64,000 bases of DNA from Polynucleobacter campilacus (GTDB lineage: Bacteria; Pseudomonadota; Gammaproteobacteria; Burkholderiales; Burkholderiaceae). Positions 8,782 through 16,548 of the stretch are shown here, in pieces; position 1 is the first letter of the stretch, and every line of letters starts with the position of its first letter. The stretch lies in contig NZ_NGUP01000004.1 of the NCBI RefSeq assembly GCF_002206625.1, positions 62,001-126,000 of the forward strand. The letters are read 5' to 3'. Both the position numbers and the translations under genes were made by a program. A model generated the notes under the pieces. The model was not told where the DNA came from. It did not search any database and saw nothing but the letters and a program-made list of their open reading frames with translations.

Positions 8782-9591
8782 ATGTCCATCTAAATTCCTA
8801 AGCTTTCCCCAATTCTGACTAATGCCATCAATACGGTTCAGGAAAACATTACAAAAACACAAACTAAGCTAGCTACTGGATTGGACCCTGAGATCAGCGG
8901 TACAAAAGCAAGCGTGATTCTATCGTTAACATCAGATATTGCGACCTGGAACACTAGAGCATCTAACCTTAAGTTGGTCGATAACATTGTGAGCGTTGCT
9001 CAAACGGGCCTCACTTCAATATCGACCCTGCTTTATCAGATGAAGAATATTGCTACATTAGCTGAGACTACTACTGGAACAAGTGACCTCGCAAGCCTTA
9101 GCGCTACCTATTTAAGTCTAGCCACCCAAATACAATCAACAGCAAATAGTGCCTCCGTGAATGGCAGCAACCTTCTCAATACCAGTTCTGGTATTACTAT
9201 TTATCCCGCGCTGAGCTCATACACTACTTCAACCATTTATGGTTATAACTTTGCGACCGTTGGCACCACTCTAGCAACCTCATATAGCTTCCCAAGTGGC
9301 GATAGCGGAGCTAATGCTGCAGCTAAAGTGACTTTACTCAGTGGCTATATTACTACGCTCTCCACAGTGCAAACCTCATTAAGTGCTTACAGCGATCTTT
9401 TAACAGCAACAGCTAACGCTGCAAGCTCAACAGCTGATGGCCTAAATTCCTACATATCTGATTTACACGGAATTGATACGACTGCCTTACAAAATGATCT
9501 GCAAGCTTATAACAATCAGCAAAGTATTGATTACTACTTAGTGGGTCAAATGAATGCGGCCGCTTCGGATGAGCTAAGAATTTTCCGCTAA
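8782..9591 (+). pseudogene. Flagellin-like gene with an in-frame TAA at codon 4
   Basis: Reading from ATG 8782, which has a good ribosome site (GGAG, eight bases upstream), gives MSI, then TAA (8791-8793). After that comes an open frame of 266 codons in the same phase. The part after the stop has the flagellin-like N-terminal domain (LTNAINTVQENITKTQTKLATG; VAQTGLTSISTLLYQMKNIA) and the family C-terminus (LQAYNNQQSIDYYLVGQMN, ending LRIFR). The stop is one C-to-T change from CAA. Re-initiation at TTG 8881 would drop about 33 residues of the end domain needed for assembly. It has no inserted repeats, unlike its larger paralogues. Most likely an inactive flagellin-like gene, unless the stop is suppressed or a sequence error. 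Confidence 0.8.
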
Positions 9592-9632
9592 CGTTATAAA
9601 GATTCTGAATTGACTGATGTGATTGGGGATTA

Positions 9633-10529
9633 TTAACTTGCTTTGGTATTGAGCCAACCGACCAGCACCTGAATGGCTTCGGCGCTACTTCCTTGCCACG
9701 ACTCCTGATCAACCCTGGGATCGCCGATCACACTGAGTAATTTTGCACTCATGGCAGTTTTCAAATCCTCTGGTGGCTTTACCCCTTTCCAGGCTAAGAG
9801 CAAAGCGTCCGAGAATAGTGCTTTAACTTCCGGGTAGCGAAATTGATTATGGACATCAATGCCCCAATCAAAGGCCAAGTGGATATAGTCTGTTTGCCGC
9901 CTTTTTTCTTTCGGAAATTTTAGCAACTCAATAAAGGCACATTTGGCAAAGGGAGTTGCCGCAAATCCAGGCCAGAGATCAAATTGATTGATCCATCCTA
10001 TTAATCCCCGTTTTGTTTTGAGAACCGACTCAGCAACTAAACCAGGGCCATCATTAGTATTGAAGCAATTTAACTCCTGAGCTAAGGATTTTAGTGGGGA
10101 GCCTGATTTAATAGCGCTACTGGTAAAAAAACGCTGTGCTGCTTGAGACAAGCTCTCAAATACAGGGTCATTAGGCTTGAAGTGATAGAGATAAACATAA
10201 AATAAGGGCTCAGCCCATTTCATAGCCCTTTTAGCGATCCTCAGAGATCGCGGCAGATATATCTCAAAGTATTCAGTTAAATAATCAGTCCTCGTTGATA
10301 AACTACGCTCCGGCTCAAGCCAAATAGCATAGGGAAAATAGCGCCAATAACGTTGATCGACTTGATGACCAGAAAGCTGCGCCAAGGAAAAGCGAATAAA
10401 AGTACGCTCACCAACTCCAAATATATCAGGCGGTAGACCAATTCTTTCAATCGATATTTTTTGTGAGGCAATACTTTGCGCAGCGCTAGCTAGTAGAGGA
10501 AAGTCTTCAGGTAGTGCCGCTAAATTCAT
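9633..10529 (-). CDS. ZorC-like protein (EH-signature-type C-terminus)
   Basis: 298 aa, soluble, no membrane segment. The C-terminal portion contains LLSVIGDPRVDQESWQ followed by an AIQVLVGWL helix. I recognise this as the pattern at the end of EH_Signature proteins (Pfam PF15611), the family of ZorC in type I Zorya. The start overlaps the zorB-like stop by ATGA (10526-10529), so it is translationally coupled to the motor genes. It is roughly half the length I recall for E. coli ZorC (about 560 aa) and ends soon after the WL motif, so it may be a compact variant. No ZorD-type SNF2 helicase or ZorE nuclease follows. Family call moderate; role in defence inferred from context. Confidence 0.62.
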   Translation of the reverse strand: MNLAALPEDFPLLASAAQSIASQKISIERIGLPPDIFGVGERTFIRFSLAQLSGHQVDQRYWRYFPYAIWLEPERSLSTRTDYLTEYFEIYLPRSLRIAKRAMKWAEPLFYVYLYHFKPNDPVFESLSQAAQRFFTSSAIKSGSPLKSLAQELNCFNTNDGPGLVAESVLKTKRGLIGWINQFDLWPGFAATPFAKCAFIELLKFPKEKRRQTDYIHLAFDWGIDVHNQFRYPEVKALFSDALLLAWKGVKPPEDLKTAMSAKLLSVIGDPRVDQESWQGSSAEAIQVLVGWLNTKAS

Positions 10530-11374
10530 TTTGGCAAGGTAGCGGGCTTACTGATAGGGCCCTGAATGATATTAGCGCCAGGTGTCATAGTAGCCGCAGG
10601 AACTGTTGAACTTGTTTGAGTTGGTAGAGTACTAGCAGCATCTAAAGCATCTCTAGCGGCCTTACCTTTTTTAGAGTCAGGCTTGAACGCCAAGATAAAA
10701 CGTAGCTCTACCCGTCTACTTTTTTCCGAGTCCTCTATACCAATACTTTTTACTAAGCGCTTATCAGCGTAAGAACTAATCCCAAATACATCTAACTTAC
10801 GCTCATTTTGATAGTACTGAGGCTTACCCTCGGTAAGCACTTCGTAAACGGCACGAGCACGATCTAAGCCAAGATGCCAGTTTGTATAATTGCCTTGCTG
10901 GAGAGGTTTAGAGTCGGTATGCCCTTCAATAAAAATGGTTTCAATTTCTGCCTCCTCATCATTTGGGGGACAGTTTAGCGGTCTAACCGCTCTTTCTGAG
11001 TGGACATAGCAAGGCAGGATCTTAATGAGAGACTCTCTTGCCTTTTTTAGTGTTTGAGTAGAATTGTCATTGAGTACAGCGCTATTAAACCCAAATAGGG
11101 CATCTGCTGGCAGACCAATGACGCCTGATTGGGGGTCGATCACCACATTCAAACCAGCCTCTTTAAACTTTTGCCCAATAATCAGCACAGCACTAGCAAG
11201 GGGATCATTAACACTTTCTCCTCTTTGAATAGAATCTACCCTCTGAGAGAGCATCACAACCATGATGATGAATACAAACAATAAGCCAATCATCAAGTCG
11301 CTAGCAGAAGCAAGGTAGCCCGCCTCTTCGACTCGCTCGGTTTGCTTATGATGACTAGATGGTAAAAAAATCAT
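10526..11374 (-). CDS. ZorB-like MotB/OmpA-family motor subunit
   Basis: 282 aa. The short N-terminus leads into ASASDLMIGLLFVFIIMVVML, a single membrane helix whose Asp26 occupies the proton-binding place of ZorB/MotB. A C-terminal OmpA-like peptidoglycan-binding domain follows, with FIEGHTDSKPL, NWHLGLDRARAVYEVL and SRRVELRFIL. The tail is Pro/Thr-rich. The SASDLMIGLLF form differs from flagellar MotB (YADFxTxMMAF, found elsewhere in this window) and matches ZorB of Zorya. It lies 19 bp after the zorA-like gene and overlaps the zorC-like gene. Alternative: an unassigned ExbD/MotB-like protein. Confidence 0.8.
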   Translation of the reverse strand: MIFLPSSHHKQTERVEEAGYLASASDLMIGLLFVFIIMVVMLSQRVDSIQRGESVNDPLASAVLIIGQKFKEAGLNVVIDPQSGVIGLPADALFGFNSAVLNDNSTQTLKKARESLIKILPCYVHSERAVRPLNCPPNDEEAEIETIFIEGHTDSKPLQQGNYTNWHLGLDRARAVYEVLTEGKPQYYQNERKLDVFGISSYADKRLVKSIGIEDSEKSRRVELRFILAFKPDSKKGKAARDALDAASTLPTQTSSTVPAATMTPGANIIQGPISKPATLPK

Positions 11375-11393
11375 TGCAATACTTTATCTTTAA

Positions 11394-12992
11394 TTAAGTT
11401 TTAGGTAGCGATTCAACAAAATCATCCATCGTTTGCTCTAAGGTTGTAATCGTTGTGTGAATCGAAGAAATAGCCTGAGCTAATTTTTCATCTAACTTAA
11501 AGTGTAGCTGCACTACTTTATTAGAATAATCCGATACACCACTAGTTAGATGATTGACGGTTTGATCAATAGAGTTCTTAGTCGTTTCAAACTCAGTCCG
11601 CAAAGAACTCAGCGCTTCACGAGAAGCGTCGGTACCTAACTTAATCTCATTAACAGCATCCCTCAAGGCACTGGACATCGCAGGAATACCTACACCAAAC
11701 TCTTTACTAATCACTTCTTGTGAGGCAACGGTGCCATCTAAACTGCGGGCTATTAAGCTGAGAGACTCTGTGCTCGATTGAATTTTTTGCACAAAGGAAT
11801 CGACATTGACAATAACTTTATCGATACCATTTACTGAACCAATTAATCCGCCCAAAACAAACTCTAATTTAGTAGCACCTTCACTAGTGAACTCTTTGGC
11901 TCTTTGCAAACCAGACTCTAAGCCAAGCATAGTTTCATTTGTCTTAGTAACTGTTTTCTCTAGGGCGCTGATAGCACTCCCAAAAGAATCCCCAGCGTGT
12001 GCTAGAGAGACGCCAGCCCCTACGCCAGCAGTATTAAGCTTTTCAGTCACTTCAACTAGAGTTTTTCTGAACTGCTCCATCTCTTTAGCAGAGTCACCCT
12101 TAATAGCCTCTAAGAATTTCTCCATGATATTTTTAAGAGCTTCTTCATTAATGCGGCTAATCCGTTCAGTTAACTTATCGAAAGCATCAATGAGTTTTAC
12201 GCTGAGATCATTAAATAAAGGTTCGAGAGCGTTACCAATCGCTTTAGATATGGATAAAGCAAAATCCGTTTCAAAACGTTTTAATTGATTTACTTGTTCG
12301 CGGTTTTGCTGCAGCATTTCATGGAACATGCCTAGCTGCGCTTGAATGACTGCTTGTGGAGCATTATCAGGCACAACTACTCTGAGCTGAGTCTGTAAAT
12401 CATCAATGGATGCTTCTAACTTTTCAAGTGTAAGTTTTGCACCCCAGTTCCAAACTAAAGAGCTTAATAAGCCAGCAATCGAAGTGATGAACTTGCCACC
12501 AGCTGTGGCAATCAAACCTTTGAGGGCAGCATCGCGAGACTCTTGATTGCCAGTCATCGCTTGTCCTGCATCATTTAATGCTAATGCCAAGAAGATAAAG
12601 GTAAACATCAATCCCACACCAATCAAAATATTAGGCATGGTTTCATACAGCGAGAGATTAATTCTGCCAGCTAAGATATTTCTGGCAGTCCAGATATCGG
12701 AATAAGGCTTAAGGCAGTATTGCTTAGATCCTAAATCGCCACGAATCGTAATCAGATTTCTTTTGCACTCTTGTAATAAATCTAAAATGCGAGCATTTTG
12801 GGTCACTTCAATTGCCGCTGTAAAAATATCCCCGCTAGTCGCTGACCTGCTATCTAGCTCGCTATTGAGATCTTTAATTTCATTACTCGATTGATGAATG
12901 ACTTTTGACCAAGACCAATACAGAAATGTAGCAACGAGAAGAATTCCAATTGCAATGCCAATGGGTAGGTATAAATTAACTGGATTTTGCAT
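11394..12992 (-). CDS. ZorA-like MotA/TolQ-family channel with long coiled-coil tail
   Basis: 532 aa. Membrane helices at about residues 8-28, 120-139 (MPNILIGVGLMFTFIFLALAL) and 158-182 (GLIATAGGKFITSIAGLLSSLVWNWG) form a MotA/TolQ/ExbB-type channel domain. The remaining 340 or so residues are a largely helical, glycine-poor tail predicted to extend into the cytoplasm. That layout is diagnostic for ZorA, whose tail transmits the signal of phage entry, and unlike flagellar MotA (about 290 aa). First gene of the three-gene minus-strand cassette. The 86 bp upstream separate it from an adhesin-E-like gene on the same strand. Confidence 0.8.
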   Translation of the reverse strand: MQNPVNLYLPIGIAIGILLVATFLYWSWSKVIHQSSNEIKDLNSELDSRSATSGDIFTAAIEVTQNARILDLLQECKRNLITIRGDLGSKQYCLKPYSDIWTARNILAGRINLSLYETMPNILIGVGLMFTFIFLALALNDAGQAMTGNQESRDAALKGLIATAGGKFITSIAGLLSSLVWNWGAKLTLEKLEASIDDLQTQLRVVVPDNAPQAVIQAQLGMFHEMLQQNREQVNQLKRFETDFALSISKAIGNALEPLFNDLSVKLIDAFDKLTERISRINEEALKNIMEKFLEAIKGDSAKEMEQFRKTLVEVTEKLNTAGVGAGVSLAHAGDSFGSAISALEKTVTKTNETMLGLESGLQRAKEFTSEGATKLEFVLGGLIGSVNGIDKVIVNVDSFVQKIQSSTESLSLIARSLDGTVASQEVISKEFGVGIPAMSSALRDAVNEIKLGTDASREALSSLRTEFETTKNSIDQTVNHLTSGVSDYSNKVVQLHFKLDEKLAQAISSIHTTITTLEQTMDDFVESLPKT

Positions 12993-13078
12993 GTTTTATT
13001 GGAAATAAAATGAATAAAGAGATGGTACTAGATTGAACATTTGGGCGCTTTAAAGCAAACACTTCAAGAAACCGTCCA

Positions 13079-13471
13079 TTAAGCACCCTTGCAAACCCGC
13101 TTCATTACAACTAGACCCAGGGTACCCTCTGCTACTGGTGCGAAAGGATATGGTTGCTTATCTTGATAAATCATATTGCCTTCACCCATGGGCGCAGAAA
13201 ACCATTTCGTAGATAGTGCTCTTTGGAGCTCTTTTTTACAGTTGTACTCAATATAAGTTCTAAATGATTGATATGAGTAGCGATCTTTATCAACAATCAA
13301 TTCTTTGGTTTCATTGACTAAAACTTTGACCTTAACTAGCCCCTTGCTTTTTTGAATAGCCTGAGCATCAATATAAACAGAAATATCTTGATTGGCTGTT
13401 ACCTTAGTCCAATCTGCGCAAGCCTGGCTAGCAAACAATAGTGACGTAAGAAATAATATCTGTTTAATCAT
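13079..13471 (-). CDS. Small secreted protein, surface-adhesin E-like
   Basis: 130 aa. A signal peptide (MIKQILFLTSLLFASQACA) precedes DWTKVTANQDISVYIDAQAIQKSKGLVKVKVLVN, a Tyr-rich central strand region (YSYQSFRTYIEYNC) and a C-terminal Cys in MKRVCKG. The two conserved cysteines, the W near the mature start and the 'vyiD' segment fit the Adhesin_E family (Haemophilus protein E-like). A paralogue lies at 16131-16520. It sits between the Zorya-like cassette and an HTH gene. Whether it belongs to either transcription unit is unclear. Confidence 0.6.
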   Translation of the reverse strand: MIKQILFLTSLLFASQACADWTKVTANQDISVYIDAQAIQKSKGLVKVKVLVNETKELIVDKDRYSYQSFRTYIEYNCKKELQRALSTKWFSAPMGEGNMIYQDKQPYPFAPVAEGTLGLVVMKRVCKGA

Positions 13472-13533
13472 TAGCCAATCTTTCGAGGGATTGATTCATG
13501 GCGATACTGAAGATGTTGAGCATTGAACTCAAT

Positions 13534-14070
13534 TTAAGAAACGTTAAAGTATGGATTGAGCAACCAATAGCATAATCCAATCCCCACAATCAGAATCAAT
13601 AAAAAAACTGAACGCTTAAGGATGGATTTGGGTCTGTTGGCTTGGGGCACCTCAATACCTTGAAGCGGTAGTTGCGCAGAGGTTTGCTTGCCAATGATTT
13701 TTTGAATTAGGCTAGGCCTTTCATATTGAAGCTCATTGATCATTTTTTGAGCCAGCATGGCTTCAATCTCTTTAAGCTCCTTTTGCTCTTTGAGCTCTTG
13801 ACTATCGTGATCGAGATCAGTTTGGCTTATATCAAACGCTTGATCTTCAGGCAGCTCCAAAATTTTCGCTACTTTTTGAGCACTTGAATATTTAATAGCT
13901 GCAGAATAAAATGCACCCTGTTCCTTACCTTCAATTTGGCGAATTTGACTATTCGAAAGGATGGCTTTATTTGCCAACTCCTCGATAGATAACCCCATCT
14001 TTTCTCTGGCATCCTTAAAGCGCTCACCCAATATTTTGGGTAGTGGATTGTTCTGCTTGTCGGACACCAA
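13534..14070 (-). CDS. HTH (XRE/RodZ-like) protein with C-terminal membrane anchor
   Basis: 178 aa. An N-terminal XRE helix-turn-helix (LGERFKDAREKMGLSIEELANKAILSNSQIRQIE, about residues 14-48) is followed by an acidic, Gln/Glu-rich linker. One membrane helix near the C-terminus (SVFLLILIVGIGLCYWLL) comes next and only a few residues follow it. The layout resembles RodZ without its periplasmic domain. Unlike RodZ, it is not beside ispG or hisS. It may be a membrane-tethered regulator. A link to the Zorya-like cassette (same strand, 541 bp upstream of zorA-like) is speculative. Confidence 0.65.
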   Translation of the reverse strand: MVSDKQNNPLPKILGERFKDAREKMGLSIEELANKAILSNSQIRQIEGKEQGAFYSAAIKYSSAQKVAKILELPEDQAFDISQTDLDHDSQELKEQKELKEIEAMLAQKMINELQYERPSLIQKIIGKQTSAQLPLQGIEVPQANRPKSILKRSVFLLILIVGIGLCYWLLNPYFNVS

Positions 14071-14288
14071 AATCTCCTTTAAGGATGAAACAAGAAAGTA
14101 CTCGTCTGCCTAATGCCGCCATACCTTAACCAAACAACATCAAATTACTGCACATTGCCCATATTAATCATGAACTTAAGGTAGTTTATACACTAATTGT
14201 CACAATGCAAATATTTCAAATAGATGACAATTTTTTGCCAATCTAGCCGATTTCTTTAACGGGGGGGGTAAAAACAGAGGACGAGCCC

Positions 14289-15887
14289 TTAGGCCAAATC
14301 CTCATCTGCCGTATTGGCGCTCTCCCAAACATCCTCTTCAGGTGCAAACTGGGTTTGGGAGACGAAGTTTTTGATCGCCAATAATGAATCTTGGGCAACA
14401 TCATCCAAGGTCACCGTCTTTAACTCATCGGCGCACAGGTGGCGACATTTTTCCAAATCACCCACTTCTGCCGCCTCAGCTAATGATAGCAATTGGCCCA
14501 AAATGCCTGACCGATCAACAATGGCGTCTACGACCACACCAGGCAGATTGAAGTGCGATAGCAACTCACGTGCTGACTCATCAAACAGGTTATCAATTAA
14601 GGATAAGCCACCCACCAAGAAGGCTAAATCGCTAGAACCTAAACCGCCACCTGCACCTAACTTGGTTGATAGAGATTCCATGAAGAAAGCTCGCACACAA
14701 ACGAGTTGCAATAAAGGCGTAGCATCCAAAGCTACTTTTGCCTTGGTATCTGCGTATAGCAAAAGTTGCGTCCAACGAGTAATCCGCTTTACGCCAGAGA
14801 TCACAGCAGCATCTCGGATATTTTCGGGCTTATCGCGCTTACGACGCGAGTCAATCTCAGCAATCACCATCAGATGCTTGGAAACGACTGGGTTAGCCTC
14901 AATTGCAGTCACTAAGTCTTTTAACTCTGGAGAAGAGAGCAACAAGGTCAACAGCTGTAATAACTTGCGATACTCCTCACCTCGATGCAAAGAAAGCTCG
15001 GGATCGGGCTTAATGAAGTAGAAACCTTCAAATGCGTCACAGCCTACATCACGCGCCTGATGAAATTCTTCTGGCTCATGAACGTTCACTGCAATGATTT
15101 GCAATACATTAGTAGCGCCCTTGGACTTTTCATCGCGCGGCAGTGGAATGCCTTTGCAGTAATCAATTAGACTGGATGGCTGAGCGACTTTTTGCAGATC
15201 CAATTTGATATAACGAAATTTGGGCAAAATGTCATCAAGGCCATCAAAGACTTCGGTCAGTCCCGTTAATACGAATTTATAGCCAGCACTTCTCAATCGC
15301 TCGAGCTTTTGCAAAATTTCAGGAGCTGGGGGCTCGCCAGAATCATCAAGATCTTTCTTGACCTCGGGATCTTCTACAGTTTCTGTAACCTGACTTGCTT
15401 CAGTCTTGATTGCCTCTAAGATCTCTGCAAGATGAATTTGTAGCGGAAACTTAATTGCCGGGAAACCTCGCAGCTCATCCCCTAGTTGATCGACGCGAAT
15501 ATCAATAAAACCTAAATGCTGACCTAGAGATTGGGTGACACCCTTAGTCTTGAGGGAATAAAAGATTTCGGGGAGAGTGACCTGGGTCACCTCTTTCCCA
15601 TCATCATCTCTCAGGTTGGCGTCAGTCACCTCTTCTGGGTAACTTACTTCGGCTTTGGGGTCCTCAGCTAAGCGTTTAGCAATTTGTGCCAATACCTCAT
15701 TACGATCGTTCAGCCGTTTAGCTTTGAGTGTGGTACCTGGTCGAAAGAAAAGCTCATACCCAATAATCGCTTGTTCTCTATTGATGATGGGCTCACGTCC
15801 AAGATAAGGATTTTCAGGCGCAATTTTCTCAGGCCCCTTGGGAGCCTGAATCGGTGCAGATTGTGCTTTTTTCTTGAAGAGTGCCAT
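14289..15887 (-). CDS. EAL-HDOD domain signalling protein
   Basis: 532 aa. A degenerate EAL-type domain (YLGREPIINREQAIIGYELFFRPG near residue 28; RYIKLDLQKV; GCDAFEGFYFIKPDP) is followed by an HDOD domain (YRKLLQLLTLLLSSPELKDLVTAIEANPVVSKHLM). This is the YuxH/CdgJ architecture. The strict EAL and DDFG catalytic motifs are not present, so it is more likely a c-di-GMP-linked or protein-interaction regulator than an active phosphodiesterase. In other bacteria such proteins affect motility, which fits the surrounding flagellar genes. Convergent or co-directional neighbours suggest it is monocistronic. Confidence 0.85.
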   Translation of the reverse strand: MALFKKKAQSAPIQAPKGPEKIAPENPYLGREPIINREQAIIGYELFFRPGTTLKAKRLNDRNEVLAQIAKRLAEDPKAEVSYPEEVTDANLRDDDGKEVTQVTLPEIFYSLKTKGVTQSLGQHLGFIDIRVDQLGDELRGFPAIKFPLQIHLAEILEAIKTEASQVTETVEDPEVKKDLDDSGEPPAPEILQKLERLRSAGYKFVLTGLTEVFDGLDDILPKFRYIKLDLQKVAQPSSLIDYCKGIPLPRDEKSKGATNVLQIIAVNVHEPEEFHQARDVGCDAFEGFYFIKPDPELSLHRGEEYRKLLQLLTLLLSSPELKDLVTAIEANPVVSKHLMVIAEIDSRRKRDKPENIRDAAVISGVKRITRWTQLLLYADTKAKVALDATPLLQLVCVRAFFMESLSTKLGAGGGLGSSDLAFLVGGLSLIDNLFDESARELLSHFNLPGVVVDAIVDRSGILGQLLSLAEAAEVGDLEKCRHLCADELKTVTLDDVAQDSLLAIKNFVSQTQFAPEEDVWESANTADEDLA

Positions 15888-16130
15888 AACTAAAGTAATA
15901 AAAACGAGTGAAGCATTAAGCTCATTTTTACCACAATTGGCTCATAATTTAGCCGTTTATCTGCACTAAATCCGGACCCTTTTCCTCTTTGAGGTCATAT
16001 CCAGATTGACTTGATACCATCTTCCAGGGAATAGCTTGAACCAAATCAAAGATGAGGACTACATTGATCATAAAATACAGAATAAAATATTTTGAAGTAT
16101 CCAATTCTTCAATTGAATGAGAGCGCCTCA

Positions 16131-16520
16131 ATGAAAAAATTAGTCATCATCATGCTGTGTTGCTTTAGTTCTGTAGCTATGGCTAATTGGTTAGAACTGG
16201 GTAGCAACGATACCGCCGTGATCAAGATCGATACCAGCACGATTAAACGTAACCCCTACTCCATTCAAGCTTGGGTTTTATACGACCTTAAGAAACCACA
16301 ACAAATCTTTGAGGGCGATAGAGATTTTTATTCTGGAGTAGCGCTTTACGAATATGACTGCACAGAAAATAAAGCCCGTTTTTTAGAAAAATATGCCTAT
16401 ACCGATAAGAATGGGCAAGGTGATCGTATCTTTTCATCTAACAAGCCAGAAAATTGGATCAGCATTCCACCCAACGTATTAAATTTCAAAGCGTTTACTT
16501 ATTTGTGTAGACCTAAATAA
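16131..16520 (+). CDS. Small secreted protein, surface-adhesin E-like (paralogue)
   Basis: 129 aa from ATG 16131, chosen because it gives a clean signal peptide (MKKLVIIMLCCFSSVAMA). The open frame extends upstream to a TTG at 16092 without support. The mature part starts NWLELGSNDTAVIKIDTSTI and has WVLYDLKKPQQ, the YEYDCTENKARF cysteine and a final LCRPK cysteine, the Adhesin_E pattern shared with the gene at 13079. Function unknown, likely periplasmic or surface. A weak stem (AAGCT/AGCTT) followed by six T lies just after the stop and may terminate it. Confidence 0.65.
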   Translation: MKKLVIIMLCCFSSVAMANWLELGSNDTAVIKIDTSTIKRNPYSIQAWVLYDLKKPQQIFEGDRDFYSGVALYEYDCTENKARFLEKYAYTDKNGQGDRIFSSNKPENWISIPPNVLNFKAFTYLCRPK

Positions 16521-16548
16521 GCTAGCAAGCTTGTTTTTTAGACATTCT

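Noticed and set aside
11806..12288. A 160-codon open frame on the plus strand inside the zorA-like gene.
   Set aside because: Antisense shadow of a coiled-coil coding region; no recognisable domain.
11394..12992. The 532 aa protein considered as a chemotaxis receptor or flagellar MotA.
   Set aside because: The three-helix MotA/TolQ core with a long tail and the adjacent ZorB-like and ZorC-like genes fit Zorya better; no HAMP or MCP tip is present.
14314..15021. A 235-codon open frame on the plus strand.
   Set aside because: Lies wholly antisense to the EAL-HDOD gene, with Ser/Lys/Ala-rich composition typical of a shadow frame, and no ribosome site or domain.
15949..16131. A 60-codon minus-strand open frame near the adhesin-E-like gene.
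   Set aside because: No ribosome site, no domain, overlaps the start of a better supported plus-strand gene.
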